The position numbers and the translations under genes were made by a program. The notes below the pieces were generated by a model, which saw only the letters and a list, made by a program, of their open reading frames with translations, ran no database searches and had not been told where the DNA came from. DNA of 64,000 nucleotides from Tardiphaga robiniae (GTDB taxonomy: Bacteria > Pseudomonadota > Alphaproteobacteria > Rhizobiales > Xanthobacteraceae): contig NZ_LVYV01000054.1 of assembly GCF_001618955.1 (NCBI RefSeq), positions 248,001 through 312,000 on the forward strand. Reading direction: 5' to 3'. Below are positions 20,398 to 29,965 of the stretch, in pieces (position 1 is the stretch's first letter; each line of letters starts with the position of its first letter).

Positions 20398-22161
20398 TTG
20401 AACAACGTATCGAAGACCGTTTCACTGGCCGCGTTTGCGGCTTTTTTCATGAGCGCGCCAATCTGCGCGCAGACGATCTATCCGCTCGACCGCGCCGATA
20501 TCCTTGCGGGCGCGAAATTCGACTTCAAGGTCGAGTTTCCCGAACTCGTTCAGGCCGCCGATATCAAGGTGACGATCAACGGCGCCGACCAGACTGCAGC
20601 GTTCGGCAAGACCGCGGACTACATCGCGAGGGAAGACGGCAAGGATCAGTCGGCATTGCTGCTGCGCGACGTGATGCTCAACAAACCGGGTGCGTACAAG
20701 ATCGAGGTCAGCGACGGCGTGCGCAGCCGCGCGGTGACATGGAACGTCTACGATACCGGCCCGCGCAAGGCGAAGAACGTGATCCTGTTCATCGGCGACG
20801 GCATGTCACTGGCACATCGCGTCAGCGCACGCTTGCTGTCGAAGGGCATTTCCGAGGGCAAGAGCCGCGGTACGCTCGCCATGGACGACATGCCGCATAT
20901 GGCGATGGTGGCCACCGCAGGCTCCGACTCCATCATCACCGATTCCGCGAATTCGGCCAGCGCCTATGCCACCGGCCACAAGACCGCAACCAATGCGATG
21001 GGCGTCTATGCGGATCGCACGGCGAATGTGTTCGACGATCCGCAGGTCGAGACCATCACCAGCCTTGCGAAGCGCAAGCTCGATCTGGCGATCGGCATCG
21101 TCACCAATACCGAAGTCGAGGATGCGACACCTGCCGCGATGGTCGCACATACGCGCCGTCGCGCGGCCTATGACGAGATCGTCGCGCAATTCTTTGCCGC
21201 CAGGCCGGATGTGCTGATGGGCGGCGGCGCGGCAAATTTCCTGCCGCAGGCGGCGGCAGCCTCGAAGCGCAAGGATGACATCGACTATGTCGCGCGCTTT
21301 CGCGACGCCGGCTATTCGGTTGCGACCACCGCGCCCGAACTGAGCGGACTCGCCAGGAAGCCCGAGACACGCAAGCTGCTCGGCCTGTTCACGCCCGGCA
21401 ATATGGACGGCGTGCTGGACCGCAAGTTTCTCGGCGGCGGCGGCGTGAAGAAATTTCCGCAGCAGCCGGATTTGACCGAGCAGGTGCACGCCGCGCTCAA
21501 GGTGCTGTCGCGCAACGACAACGGCTTTTTCCTGATGGTCGAGTCCGGCCTGATCGACAAATACGCGCATCTGCTCGACATGGATCGCGCCGTCTATGAC
21601 GTCATCATGCTCGACAATGCCGTGAAGCTCGCCCGCGACTGGGCAGCCAAGCGCGGCGACGACACGCTGATCCTGGTCGTGTCCGACCATAGCCATCCCA
21701 ACAGCCTGGTCGGCACCGTCAACGACGATATGAACACCGTGCCGAACCTGCCGCTGCGCGAACGTCTCGGCGTCTATGAGAAAGCCGGCTTCCCGAATTA
21801 TCCCGCGCCGGATGCCGAAGGCTATCCGTCGCGCGTCGATGTCAGCCGGCGGCTTGCGATCATGTCGGCGAGTCTGCCCGATCACTACGAGACGCTGCGG
21901 CCGAAACTCGACAACCCGAACGATCCGACCGAGAAGGGCGACGAGCCCGGCACGTTCAAGGCCAATGAGAAGTACAAGAACGCGCCCGGCAGTATGCTGC
22001 GGCTCGGCAATCTGCCGGCGATGATGGGCGCCAGCGTGCATTCCGGCGAGGACGTTATCCTCACCGCCACCGGCCCCGGCAGCGACCGCGTGCGCGGCGC
22101 GATGGACAATACGGAAGTGTTTCGCGTGATGGTGGATGCGCTGGGGTTGGCGGCGAAGTAG
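20398..22161 (+). CDS. Secreted alkaline phosphatase (PhoA superfamily)
   Basis: Protein of 587 aa. Signal peptide (VSLAAFAAFFMSAPICA) and an N-terminal beta domain (about residues 27-120). The alkaline phosphatase core carries VILFIGDGMS (metal Asp), ITDSANSASAYATGHKT (the nucleophile Ser in D-S-A) and FFLMVESGLIDKYAH. VVSDHSHPN near residue 433 supplies metal-binding Asp and His. It hydrolyses phosphate monoesters in the periplasm. The best start is an uncommon TTG at 20398 with GGGAG nine bases upstream; the next Met is inside the signal peptide. Length above the E. coli enzyme (about 470) reflects the extra N-terminal domain. Confidence 0.9.
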   Translation: MNNVSKTVSLAAFAAFFMSAPICAQTIYPLDRADILAGAKFDFKVEFPELVQAADIKVTINGADQTAAFGKTADYIAREDGKDQSALLLRDVMLNKPGAYKIEVSDGVRSRAVTWNVYDTGPRKAKNVILFIGDGMSLAHRVSARLLSKGISEGKSRGTLAMDDMPHMAMVATAGSDSIITDSANSASAYATGHKTATNAMGVYADRTANVFDDPQVETITSLAKRKLDLAIGIVTNTEVEDATPAAMVAHTRRRAAYDEIVAQFFAARPDVLMGGGAANFLPQAAAASKRKDDIDYVARFRDAGYSVATTAPELSGLARKPETRKLLGLFTPGNMDGVLDRKFLGGGGVKKFPQQPDLTEQVHAALKVLSRNDNGFFLMVESGLIDKYAHLLDMDRAVYDVIMLDNAVKLARDWAAKRGDDTLILVVSDHSHPNSLVGTVNDDMNTVPNLPLRERLGVYEKAGFPNYPAPDAEGYPSRVDVSRRLAIMSASLPDHYETLRPKLDNPNDPTEKGDEPGTFKANEKYKNAPGSMLRLGNLPAMMGASVHSGEDVILTATGPGSDRVRGAMDNTEVFRVMVDALGLAAK

Positions 22162-22236
22162 CACGCGGATCTTCTCCCTCCACCAAGCGGCGCAGTGGGG
22201 AGGGAAGCCATTGGCAGCAGCGTACTATCAAAACAA

Positions 22237-22266
22237 AAAATGGCCGGGATTGCTCCCGGCCATTTT
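22237..22266. terminator. Bidirectional intrinsic terminator
   Basis: A perfect 13-bp stem (AAAATGGCCGGGA / TCCCGGCCATTTT) with a TTGC loop. A-rich on the left and T-rich on the right, it can stop the alkaline phosphatase transcript and the converging OmpA transcript. Confidence 0.85.
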
Positions 22267-22283
22267 CATTTATATCGCAACCC

Positions 22284-24296
22284 TCAGCGACGCGGCGGCG
22301 CGGTACCGGGAGGTGGCGGGGGCAGCGAGGCCTGACCGCCGTTGAGAAGCGGCGTGATGTTGCGGATCGTGACACGGCGGTTCTGACGTTCCGGACCGTC
22401 GGTCTGGATCTTCAGATACTGTTCGCCATAACCCTGCGACGTCAGGTTTTCCGCCGGCACCTGGAATTGCTGGGTGAGCAATTCAGCCGCCGACTGCGCG
22501 CGGCGATCCGACAGCGACAGATTGTCGACGTCGGAGCCGACCGCATCGGTGTGACCCTCGATGAGGAACACTGCACGCGGGTTACGCGAGATCGCCTTGT
22601 TCAGACCATCCGCGATCACTTGCAGCTTCGAGGCCTGATCCGGCGGGATCTCCCATGATCCAAGCTCGAAGTTGATCGAGTCCAGATCGATCGACGGCAT
22701 GCGCTGGCGCACCATCGGGCTGTAGCGGATTTCATCGAGCGTATAGCGACGCTCGATTCGATCCACCGGCGGCGCAATCAGTGTGTCGTAGACGAGATCG
22801 GGCGAGGCCTGATCGTAGTCGACGATGTAACGGTTCTGCGGAATCCGGATCATCGGCGGCGGCAGATCGACATAGAAGCCGAGACCACCCGGACCGCCGG
22901 GGCCACGCGGACCGCGGAACGAGTTATCGATGATGATGATCTCGCGCCCTTGGCGATCCCTGCGGATACGCCGCAGCAGCTGGCCGTCGCGGCCGACCAC
23001 CGTGATGATCTGCGAACCGTCGGGGCGGATCACGATGGTCCGATCCTCGCCGCCGACCCGATCCGTCCGGATGTCACGCGCACCGTAGCGGAAGCGATCG
23101 ACCTCGTTGTGGCGGATGAACGACTGACCACTCGGATCCTGCACGATGATACGTCCAGGCTCGGTGATGATCGTACGACCGCCCTCCTGGCGCTCGCTGC
23201 GCTGGCCGCGGAAATCGCCCATGTTGCGCGGGCCCTGGGGGGCAGCGCCCGGTGCGATCGGCGTCAGCGCTGCTGCCGGCGGCGGCGCCTGAGGGATCGG
23301 TGCCGTTACCGTCGGTGCGGGTGGCTGCACCACCTTGATGTTGCCGCCACCGGGGGCGACCACGAGAGGTGCTGCGGTGCTGGCGGCCGGTGCTGCGCCG
23401 GGTGCCGCAGCGTTCGGCGCGACGCCGGGCGCGGCGGCATTGGGCGGCGTGCCGGGTGCACCGGGCGCGCCTGCGCCGGGACCACCGGGAGGACCACGAC
23501 GACCATCGGAACCACGGCCGTCAGGACCACGCCCATCAGGGCCACCGGGGCGACCAGACGGAGGCGCACCTGCGGCGGGCGGTGTGCCAGGCGCAGCCGG
23601 AGCTGCCGAAGGCGCCGGTGCTGCAGCAGGAGGCGTTGCCGCAGGAGGCGTTGCGGCTGCTGGCGGCGTAGCCGGAGCCGGTGTCGGGGCAGCGGCAGGC
23701 GGCCGCGCGGCTGGCGGTGTCGCCGGCGCCGCGGCTGGTGGCGTTGCAGGCGCGGGACGTGCGCCGGCCGGCGGCGTTGCACCCGGCTCACGGCGCTCAG
23801 GACGTCCTTCGCCGGGCTCGCGACGTTCGGGACGCACAGCGGGCGGCGTTGGCGCTGATGGAGCAGCCGGCGCAGCGGTCGGCGCTGGAGGTGCGGCGCG
23901 CGGGGCCGGAGGCGCGACGGGAGCCGGCGGCGGGGTTGGGCGCGGCGGCGGAGCGGCCGCAGGTGGTGGCGGTGGTGCCGGGCGCGGAGGTGCGGCCGCA
24001 GGCGGCGGCGCAGCAGGAGGTGCCGGAGGCGCGGGACGCGCAGCAGGGGGAGCAGCTGGCGGCGGCGGTGGCGCAGCAGGGCGTGCGACCGGCGGCGCAG
24101 CGGCGGGAGGCGCAGCAGCGGGCGGAGCCTTGGGCGGGGCCTTCGGGGGAGCCTTGGGCTCACCTTCAGGCGCAGCAGGTGCGGCCTGCGCGAGCACGAT
24201 CGGCGCATCGACACTCGACGCATAAGCAGCGGTCGCTGCGATATGCGCAACGCCGAGCGTCGTCGTGGCCAGTAATACGAGACGAAGTTTTGTCAT
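22284..24296 (-). CDS. OmpA-family protein with very long Pro/Ala-rich linker
   Basis: Protein of 670 aa. Signal peptide (RLVLLATTTLGVAHIAATAAYA) followed by about 320 residues made mostly of Ala-Pro runs with a few Arg/Gly/Glu stretches. A Gly-Arg-Asp-rich region (RGPDGRGSDGRRGPPGG) comes next, then a middle domain (about 370-520). The C-terminal OmpA peptidoglycan-binding domain carries IEGHTDAVGSDVDNLSLSDR and GYGEQYL. OmpA domains bind peptidoglycan non-covalently; the linker could span the periplasm or cell wall. The low-complexity DNA creates long antisense frames, which are artefacts. Confidence 0.87.
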   Translation of the reverse strand: MTKLRLVLLATTTLGVAHIAATAAYASSVDAPIVLAQAAPAAPEGEPKAPPKAPPKAPPAAAPPAAAPPVARPAAPPPPPAAPPAARPAPPAPPAAPPPAAAPPRPAPPPPPAAAPPPRPTPPPAPVAPPAPRAAPPAPTAAPAAPSAPTPPAVRPERREPGEGRPERREPGATPPAGARPAPATPPAAAPATPPAARPPAAAPTPAPATPPAAATPPAATPPAAAPAPSAAPAAPGTPPAAGAPPSGRPGGPDGRGPDGRGSDGRRGPPGGPGAGAPGAPGTPPNAAAPGVAPNAAAPGAAPAASTAAPLVVAPGGGNIKVVQPPAPTVTAPIPQAPPPAAALTPIAPGAAPQGPRNMGDFRGQRSERQEGGRTIITEPGRIIVQDPSGQSFIRHNEVDRFRYGARDIRTDRVGGEDRTIVIRPDGSQIITVVGRDGQLLRRIRRDRQGREIIIIDNSFRGPRGPGGPGGLGFYVDLPPPMIRIPQNRYIVDYDQASPDLVYDTLIAPPVDRIERRYTLDEIRYSPMVRQRMPSIDLDSINFELGSWEIPPDQASKLQVIADGLNKAISRNPRAVFLIEGHTDAVGSDVDNLSLSDRRAQSAAELLTQQFQVPAENLTSQGYGEQYLKIQTDGPERQNRRVTIRNITPLLNGGQASLPPPPPGTAPPRR

Positions 24297-24494
24297 GATA
24301 GACCTTGGGCCCCCGGATAAGGATCTTCAACAAACTGATTTTTGTCGGCCGAACAAATCGGCACATTGATCAACTGATATGCATTGGGCCGGAATGTGGC
24401 GACAGGCAAATGCAAATTCGTTTTTATTTTCGACACGACAATGGCCCGAACGCGCTTTGTTCATTGCGCGTTCAGGCCATCGATCTGTAGTTCG

Positions 24495-24734
24495 CTACAT
24501 CACTGCAGGCGGCCGTTGACCCGGATTGATGTCAGGATTTGGCACCGGCATCTCATCAGGCACATCTCCAGGTAACTCTTCGGGTCGCGACGGCTCACCG
24601 GGATCGCGCACCGGCGGCGGTACCTCGGGCCGCGGATTGCCCGGCGGGCTCTCCTGCGGCGGTTCGGAGGGTTGACCGGGCTTGATCGGCGGATCCTCGA
24701 CGGGATCGATGCCGGGTGAATCGTCTTTAGGCAT
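24495..24734 (-). CDS. Small Pro/Glu/Asp-rich protein, unknown
   Basis: Protein of 79 aa, about one third proline with many acidic residues (PPIKPGQPSEPPQESPPG), probably disordered and cytoplasmic. Its ATG directly follows the TAG of the upstream pyridoxamine-oxidase-like gene (TAGATG), so the two are translationally linked. It should share that gene's stress promoter. No known domain; similar short ORFs occur in Bradyrhizobium genomes from memory. Confidence 0.6.
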   Translation of the reverse strand: MPKDDSPGIDPVEDPPIKPGQPSEPPQESPPGNPRPEVPPPVRDPGEPSRPEELPGDVPDEMPVPNPDINPGQRPPAVM

Positions 24735-25223
24735 CTAGATTGCGACCTTACGGTTGGTGCCGATGTCCGGACGCGTACCAGTCACAGCCGCAGCGGCCAT
24801 CTTCACATAGCTGATCACAGTGCCCGGCGAGTCCCAGAATTCGGCATCGTCAGGCGTGAACTTCAGCACGCGAATATTCGGATCTTCCGCGCTGTCCCAC
24901 CACGCCTTTGCGGAGGCAGTGAACAGCTCCTTGATCTTGGCGCGATCGTTCGAGACGGCAGCAGTGCCGCTCACCGAGACATACTTCTGATCGCTCGCAT
25001 CTGCGAAAGAGAGATTCACGTTCGGATTGCGCTTGATCTCATCATCCTTGTGTCTGCGCGCATCGCTGAGGAAGTAGACCGCATCCGCATCGCGATCCAC
25101 ATAGGCAGCCATCGGGCGCGCTCGCAGCTTGTCGCCATCATGCGTCACCAGCATGGCAAAGCCGATCTTCTTCATCAATTCCCAGGCGCGCTCGATATCG
25201 CGGGTATTGTCATTGGCCATCAT
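24735..25223 (-). CDS. General stress protein, pyridoxamine 5'-phosphate oxidase-like fold
   Basis: Protein of 162 aa with the split-barrel FMN-binding fold of the general stress protein 26 group: FAMLVTHDGDKLRARPMAAY, VYFLSDARRHKDDEI, NVNLSFADASDQKYVSVSG. Such proteins bind flavin or F420/FMN and are induced by stress; the reaction is not known. GGGAG stands ahead of the tandem ATG at 25223. A strong EcfG-type promoter lies 26-50 bp upstream, supporting control by the general stress response sigma factor. Confidence 0.88.
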   Translation of the reverse strand: MMANDNTRDIERAWELMKKIGFAMLVTHDGDKLRARPMAAYVDRDADAVYFLSDARRHKDDEIKRNPNVNLSFADASDQKYVSVSGTAAVSNDRAKIKELFTASAKAWWDSAEDPNIRVLKFTPDDAEFWDSPGTVISYVKMAAAAVTGTRPDIGTNRKVAI

Positions 25224-25248
25224 CTGTCTCCCTTAGGGTTGAACTGAC

Positions 25249-25273
25249 AACGGCGCGATCGATGCGATGTTCC
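25249..25273 (-). promoter_or_regulatory. EcfG-type (general stress response) promoter
   Basis: On the minus strand GGAAC, 16 bases, CGTT: an exact match to the alphaproteobacterial sigma-EcfG consensus GGAAC-N16/17-CGTT. The -10 element ends about 26 bp before the ATG of the stress protein. Matches in sequence; activity is inferred. Confidence 0.75.
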
Positions 25274-25368
25274 GCGACAACGGGCCGGATGGAGGCGGGT
25301 TTGACAGCGGAACAGGAACCGCTCATCAAGAGGCCGTTTGGCCATACTATTTGATCTGGGGGATTTCG

Positions 25369-25755
25369 ATGCCGTTCGCCTATTGGAGCATTTTGATTGC
25401 TGCAGTGCTGCCGCTGATCATTATTGGTTATGCCAAAGCGGGATCGCGCGATAACAGCGCGCCACGCGACAGCGCCGAGAACCTTTCAGGCGCCAAGCGC
25501 CGCGCCTATGCCGCGCATCAGAATGCCTTCGAAAGCTTCCCGTTCTACGCTGTCTCGGTCATCGCAGCGCTGAACTTTGGCGCATCGGCGACGACCGTGA
25601 GCGTGCTGGCCGCTCTCTATCTCGCGTTTCGGATCGCGCACGCGCTGCTGTACATCGCGGATAAATCGTCGCTGCGCTCAACCGCCTATGCCGGCGGGCT
25701 CTTCGCCAATATCGCGATCTTCCTATCGCCGGCGCTGAAGATCAACTTCTTCTAA
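25369..25755 (+). CDS. MAPEG-family membrane protein
   Basis: Protein of 128 aa with four TM helices and the MAPEG signature AAHQNAFESFPFYAVSVIAA. Eukaryotic MAPEG members are glutathione-dependent eicosanoid enzymes; the bacterial ones have mostly unknown substrates. Start ATG 25369 follows GGGGG at 8 bases; the in-frame upstream extension to 25267 overlaps the EcfG promoter region and is rejected. Confidence 0.88.
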   Translation: MPFAYWSILIAAVLPLIIIGYAKAGSRDNSAPRDSAENLSGAKRRAYAAHQNAFESFPFYAVSVIAALNFGASATTVSVLAALYLAFRIAHALLYIADKSSLRSTAYAGGLFANIAIFLSPALKINFF

Positions 25756-25792
25756 GTCGAAACACGCAGCAAGCGCCTCATAGCGCATGGTG

Positions 25793-27784
25793 TCATGCCG
25801 CGCTCCTGGCCGGCTTGCGCTGGCGCAGGAAGCGGCCGAGCAGACGGCGCTTACCCTTGCGCGGGATGAGATCGATGTCGCTGACCAGCTTGGCGCCGCC
25901 TTTGCGACGTTCCAGCACGATCTTGCGGCTGTGGAAGGCTTCAAGCTCGACTCGATGCGCGACAGATACCACGGTGGCGTTGGGCAGCTCCTTGGTGAGC
26001 AGCTCCATCATCTTGTCCTGGCTCTTCGCGTCCAGCGCCGAGGTCGCTTCGTCCAGCACAATGATATCAGGGCGGTGCAAAAACAGCCGCGCGAAAGCGA
26101 GACGCTGCTTCTCGCCGCCGGACAGCGTCTGGTCCCACGGCGCATCCTCCTCGATCTTTTCCTTGAGATGGCCGAGCCCGACCTTGTCGAGGGCCTCGCC
26201 GATCTGCTCGACGGTCCAGTCCTCCGACGCCGCGGGATAGGCGGCTGCGCGGCGCAAGGTGCCTGACGGCACATAGGGCTTCTGCGGCAGCATGAAGAGC
26301 CGCCGGTCCGGATGGAAATTGACGCTGCCACCACCCCATGGCCACAGGCCCGCAATGGCGCGCACCAGCGTGCTTTTGCCGGTGCCGGACTCGCCCGCGA
26401 CGAGCAGACGTTCACCAGACTCGATCTTCACTTCGGCATCGCCGACTACGGCAGTGCCGTCGTCGAGCGTCACGGAGAGATCATGCAGGCTCAGCATGGT
26501 CTCACCCGTCGTTTCGCCACGCTTGATACGGCCGATACCATCACCAAGCTCGGCGCGTTCGAGGCCGTCCAGCGACATCATCAGCGAGGCGATGCGGCGC
26601 GCGCAGGCGTTCCAGTCGGCAAGGCGCGGATAGTTGTCGACCAGCCAGCCGAATGCGCTTTGCACGATGGTGAAGGCAGACGCCGCCTGCATCACCTGAC
26701 CGAGCGACATGCTGCCGTCGAGAAATTTCGGCGCGCACAGCAACAGCGGCACGACGGGCGCGATCAGGCTCGAGCCCTGCGATACCAGCGTGGTGCGCAT
26801 GTGCTGGCCGGCAAGGCGCGCCCATTGCTTCAGGACATGGCCGAAGGTCTTGTCGATGCCGTCGCGCTCTTCCTCTTCGCCACCGAGCAGCGCGATGCTC
26901 TCACCGTTCTCGCGCACGCGGGTAAGCGCATAACGGTACTCGGCCTCGGCCTGGTTTTTGTCCTCGGAAATCTGCACGAAACGACGGCCGATCACCGTGA
27001 TCGAGCCCGATGCGATGGCGGCATAGACGATCGCGGCGATGACGAGGAAACCGGGAATGGTGACAGCGCTGCCACCTACCGTGAGCGTCAGCGCGCCACC
27101 GATGGTCCACAGCACGACGATGAAGGTGGTGGCGGAGAGAAATGCTGCGATGACGCCGGAGACGAAGTCGACGGGCGAGTCGGTCGCGATACGCAGATCC
27201 TCGGCGATACGATATTCGGGGTTCTTGTGATCGCCGCCGACGAGATTGAGTTGATAGTAGCGGCCATTGGTGAGCCAGCGCGACACGACCGAATTGGTCA
27301 GCCATGCGCGCCAGCGACGCTGGATGCCCATGCGGCCATAGACCTGCGCGACGCCCAGCAACACGCTGCCGATGGCGAGCGGAAAGAACACGCCGGTGAG
27401 ATGAAACACGCTGGCCGCATCGCGTTTCTCGATGGCGTCGAAGATCGCGCGGTTCCAGACATTGATGCCGTATTGAAACGCCACATTGGCGACGATCATC
27501 AACAAGAGTGCGACCGAGAACACCCAGGCGAGTCTGTCACCCGACTTGCCCCAGAAGCCACGCGCGCTGATCCAGAACCGCGTCAGCAGATAGTCCTTGC
27601 GCGCCTGCTCGGCTTCTTCCGGCGTCAGGTCCGGATCGGGCTCTACGACTTCAGGCGGCGGCGGCTCGATATGCTTACCGGCCTCATCAACGACCCCGAC
27701 AATCGGCCCCTCCACGTCCTCTGCGTCAGAGGTGGACTTGAGATTGGGTTCGGGCTTGGAATCGTTAACGGACTGCTTGTTCAT
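25793..27784 (-). CDS. ABC transporter, fused permease-ATPase (SbmA/YddA type)
   Basis: Protein of 663 aa. An acidic, proline-rich N-terminal tail (about 70 residues) leads into an ABC_membrane_2 permease domain. It includes WRAWLTNSVVSRWLTNGRYY and NPEYRIAEDLRI, hallmark segments of the SbmA/BacA/YddA group. The nucleotide-binding domain has Walker A GESGTGKST, signature LSGGEKQRLAFARLF and Walker B IIVLDEATSALD. Unlike SbmA/BacA it has its own ATPase. Relatives transport peptides, vitamin B12 or very-long-chain fatty acids; the substrate here is unknown. No partner subunit is needed beyond dimerisation. Confidence 0.9.
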   Translation of the reverse strand: MNKQSVNDSKPEPNLKSTSDAEDVEGPIVGVVDEAGKHIEPPPPEVVEPDPDLTPEEAEQARKDYLLTRFWISARGFWGKSGDRLAWVFSVALLLMIVANVAFQYGINVWNRAIFDAIEKRDAASVFHLTGVFFPLAIGSVLLGVAQVYGRMGIQRRWRAWLTNSVVSRWLTNGRYYQLNLVGGDHKNPEYRIAEDLRIATDSPVDFVSGVIAAFLSATTFIVVLWTIGGALTLTVGGSAVTIPGFLVIAAIVYAAIASGSITVIGRRFVQISEDKNQAEAEYRYALTRVRENGESIALLGGEEEERDGIDKTFGHVLKQWARLAGQHMRTTLVSQGSSLIAPVVPLLLCAPKFLDGSMSLGQVMQAASAFTIVQSAFGWLVDNYPRLADWNACARRIASLMMSLDGLERAELGDGIGRIKRGETTGETMLSLHDLSVTLDDGTAVVGDAEVKIESGERLLVAGESGTGKSTLVRAIAGLWPWGGGSVNFHPDRRLFMLPQKPYVPSGTLRRAAAYPAASEDWTVEQIGEALDKVGLGHLKEKIEEDAPWDQTLSGGEKQRLAFARLFLHRPDIIVLDEATSALDAKSQDKMMELLTKELPNATVVSVAHRVELEAFHSRKIVLERRKGGAKLVSDIDLIPRKGKRRLLGRFLRQRKPARSAA

Positions 27785-27835
27785 GGCGCGATAACGCCAA
27801 GGAAATCAGAAGGTTCCTTCGAGTTCCCAGGCGAC

Positions 27836-29965
27836 TCAAACAGCCTCGCGCTGGGCCTTGCGCCACGTGCCGGCCTTGCTGAGCACCCGCGACAATTGCT
27901 CGATCGAATAGGGCTTATGCAGCAACTCGAACCCGAAGGTGCCGTTCTGCGCCAGCACATGACTGTAGCCGGAGGTCAGCACCACCGGCAGATCCGGATA
28001 GAGTTTTCGAATCTCCTGCGCCAGTTCGATGCCGGTCATTCCCGGCATCACCACGTCGGAGAATACCACATCATAGCGGGTGGCGTGGCGGGCGAGTTCG
28101 ACGAGCGCTTCCCGAGCGTTCGGCCGCAGCACCGTGGTGTAGCCAAGCTCGCTCAGCGCATCGGTCGCAAAAGTCCCGACGTCGCGATTGTCCTCCACCA
28201 CCAGCACCGACATGCCGTGGCCATCGACGACGGGCGCTTCGCTCGCCGACAGCGCCGGCGCGATGCTGTCGCCGGAGACGCGCGGCAGATAGAGCGTGAA
28301 AGTGCTGCCCTTGCCGACTTCGCTGGCAACGACTACCTCGCCGCCGGATTGTTTGGCAAAGCCAAACACCTGCGAAAGTCCGAGGCCGGTGCCCTGCCCG
28401 ACTTCCTTGGTCGTATAGAATGGCTCGAAGATGTGCTCGAACTGATCGGCGGGAATACCGGTGCCGGTGTCGGATACTGAGATCGCCACATAGCCGTCCG
28501 GCCTCAGGGCGAGCGCAACAGGGATTTGCTCTGCCGCGCTGACAGCGATCGTCAGCCGCCCCTCGCCCGCCATGGCATCGCGCGCATTAACCGCGATGTT
28601 GATCAACGCGGTTTCGAACTGACCGACATCCGCATCCACGAATAGCGCCTCATCGGGCACATGGGTCATAATTTCGATGGGCGCCCCCGTCAGCGTGCCG
28701 ATAATCTCGCTCACCGAATGCACGCATTGGCCGACGTCGAACACTTCAGGCTTCAGCGTCTGGCGCCGCGCAAAAGCCAGCAATTGCGCCGTCAGCTTGG
28801 CGGCGCGATTCACGGTTTCGGAGATCGCTGCAATGTAGCGTGCACGACGATCCGGCGAGAGATCGGGCCGTTGCAGCAAGTCGACTGACGAGCGGATCAC
28901 GGTGAGGAGATTGTTGAAGTCATGCGCGACGCCGCCGGTCAACTGGCCGAGCGCTTCCAGCCGCTGGCCATGTTTCAGCGCTTCTTCGGCCTCACGCCGC
29001 TTCATCGCTTCGAAATTGAGCCGGCGGGTGCGACGGATCGCGAATACCAGCAACAGGAACAGCAGTGCCGTCGCAGGAACACCGAAGATCAGATGATAGC
29101 TGATGGTGCGCAGCCAACGCGCACGGATCGCTGAAGTTTCAAGACCTGCTGCGACATAGACCGGATAGCCAGCGAGCTGCTGATAGCCGATACGGCGCTC
29201 GACATTGTCGCCGGGCGAGACAAGCGTGACCAGTCCTCCAACAGGATGGGCCGACAATGTGCGGCCCACGGGCCCCTTGGGGTCGAGCCGCACCTCACGG
29301 TAGAGCTGCGGATAACGTGCCAGGATCGAACCATCGGTGAGACCAAGCGCAAAGAAGCTCCCGGCATCGTGGCCGATGCGCGCATAGAAACGATCGAAAT
29401 ATTCCGGAAAGACAGAGGCCTGCACCACGCCGGTGAAGCTGCCATCGGCCGAGACCCGCCTGCGGCTCACACCAAAGAACGACGCGCCCTGATAGGGCGG
29501 GCGCGGCAACAGCGATTGACCGATGAACGTGCCGGCATCACCTGCGATATGGACCCTGTAATAATCGCGATCAGAGAAATCGAGATCCGGCAGCGTCAGA
29601 TCCAGACTGTTGACCAGCGCGCGGCCTTTATTGTCGAACACCCAGACCGACTTCAACTGCGGCAGCGCATCGGTGAGCTGCTTCAGCCGGCCCGCCATCT
29701 GGTCCGATTGCGCACGCAGTTCGTCGTCAGATTTGCCGCGTACGATTTCGTTCATTTCGGACAGGCTGCGGTCGATCGTCTCGAACACCTTTAAAGCGTG
29801 TTCGTGCGCCACATCGAGCGCGCGCTCGATCTCGCGGTCGGCGATCTCGCGCGTCGACACCCACGACGTCGCCGCCGCAAACAGAAACAGTGCAAGCGGA
29901 AGGGCCAGCGATGCAGCCATCATCCATTGCAGCGTTCTCAACGAATTTTGGTGTTCGGTCTTCAC
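27836..29965 (-). CDS. Hybrid sensor histidine kinase with periplasmic Cache sensor and receiver
   Basis: Protein of 709 aa. TM1 (SLALPLALFLFAAATSW), a large periplasmic Cache-type sensor (about 40-280, with NSLDLTLPDLDFSDRDYYR) and TM2 (LIFGVPATALLFLLLVFAI). The HisKA region follows with phospho-acceptor HDFNNLLTVIRSSVD (His about 348). The HATPase has NIAVNARDAM, SDTGTGIP and GTGLGLSQVFGFAKQSGG. A C-terminal receiver has VVFSDVVMPGMTG (Asp about 636). Cache sensors bind small ligands such as amino or organic acids. No separate response regulator or methyl-accepting gene is adjacent. The start codon is GTG at 29965 with GCAGGTG upstream. Confidence 0.92.
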   Translation of the reverse strand: MKTEHQNSLRTLQWMMAASLALPLALFLFAAATSWVSTREIADREIERALDVAHEHALKVFETIDRSLSEMNEIVRGKSDDELRAQSDQMAGRLKQLTDALPQLKSVWVFDNKGRALVNSLDLTLPDLDFSDRDYYRVHIAGDAGTFIGQSLLPRPPYQGASFFGVSRRRVSADGSFTGVVQASVFPEYFDRFYARIGHDAGSFFALGLTDGSILARYPQLYREVRLDPKGPVGRTLSAHPVGGLVTLVSPGDNVERRIGYQQLAGYPVYVAAGLETSAIRARWLRTISYHLIFGVPATALLFLLLVFAIRRTRRLNFEAMKRREAEEALKHGQRLEALGQLTGGVAHDFNNLLTVIRSSVDLLQRPDLSPDRRARYIAAISETVNRAAKLTAQLLAFARRQTLKPEVFDVGQCVHSVSEIIGTLTGAPIEIMTHVPDEALFVDADVGQFETALINIAVNARDAMAGEGRLTIAVSAAEQIPVALALRPDGYVAISVSDTGTGIPADQFEHIFEPFYTTKEVGQGTGLGLSQVFGFAKQSGGEVVVASEVGKGSTFTLYLPRVSGDSIAPALSASEAPVVDGHGMSVLVVEDNRDVGTFATDALSELGYTTVLRPNAREALVELARHATRYDVVFSDVVMPGMTGIELAQEIRKLYPDLPVVLTSGYSHVLAQNGTFGFELLHKPYSIEQLSRVLSKAGTWRKAQREAV

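Noticed and set aside
23335-24225. 296-codon Gly/Ala frame antisense to the OmpA linker
   Set aside because: A mirror of the Pro/Ala codon repeats; pure low-complexity product.
24366-24373. TTGATCAA as a possible FNR/FixK site before the OmpA gene
   Set aside because: FNR/FixK sites need four to six bases between half-sites; here the halves touch.
26312-28480. 722-codon open frame antisense to the ABC exporter and kinase genes
   Set aside because: It spans two real genes and their intergenic gap on the opposite strand with no recognisable motif or ribosome site.
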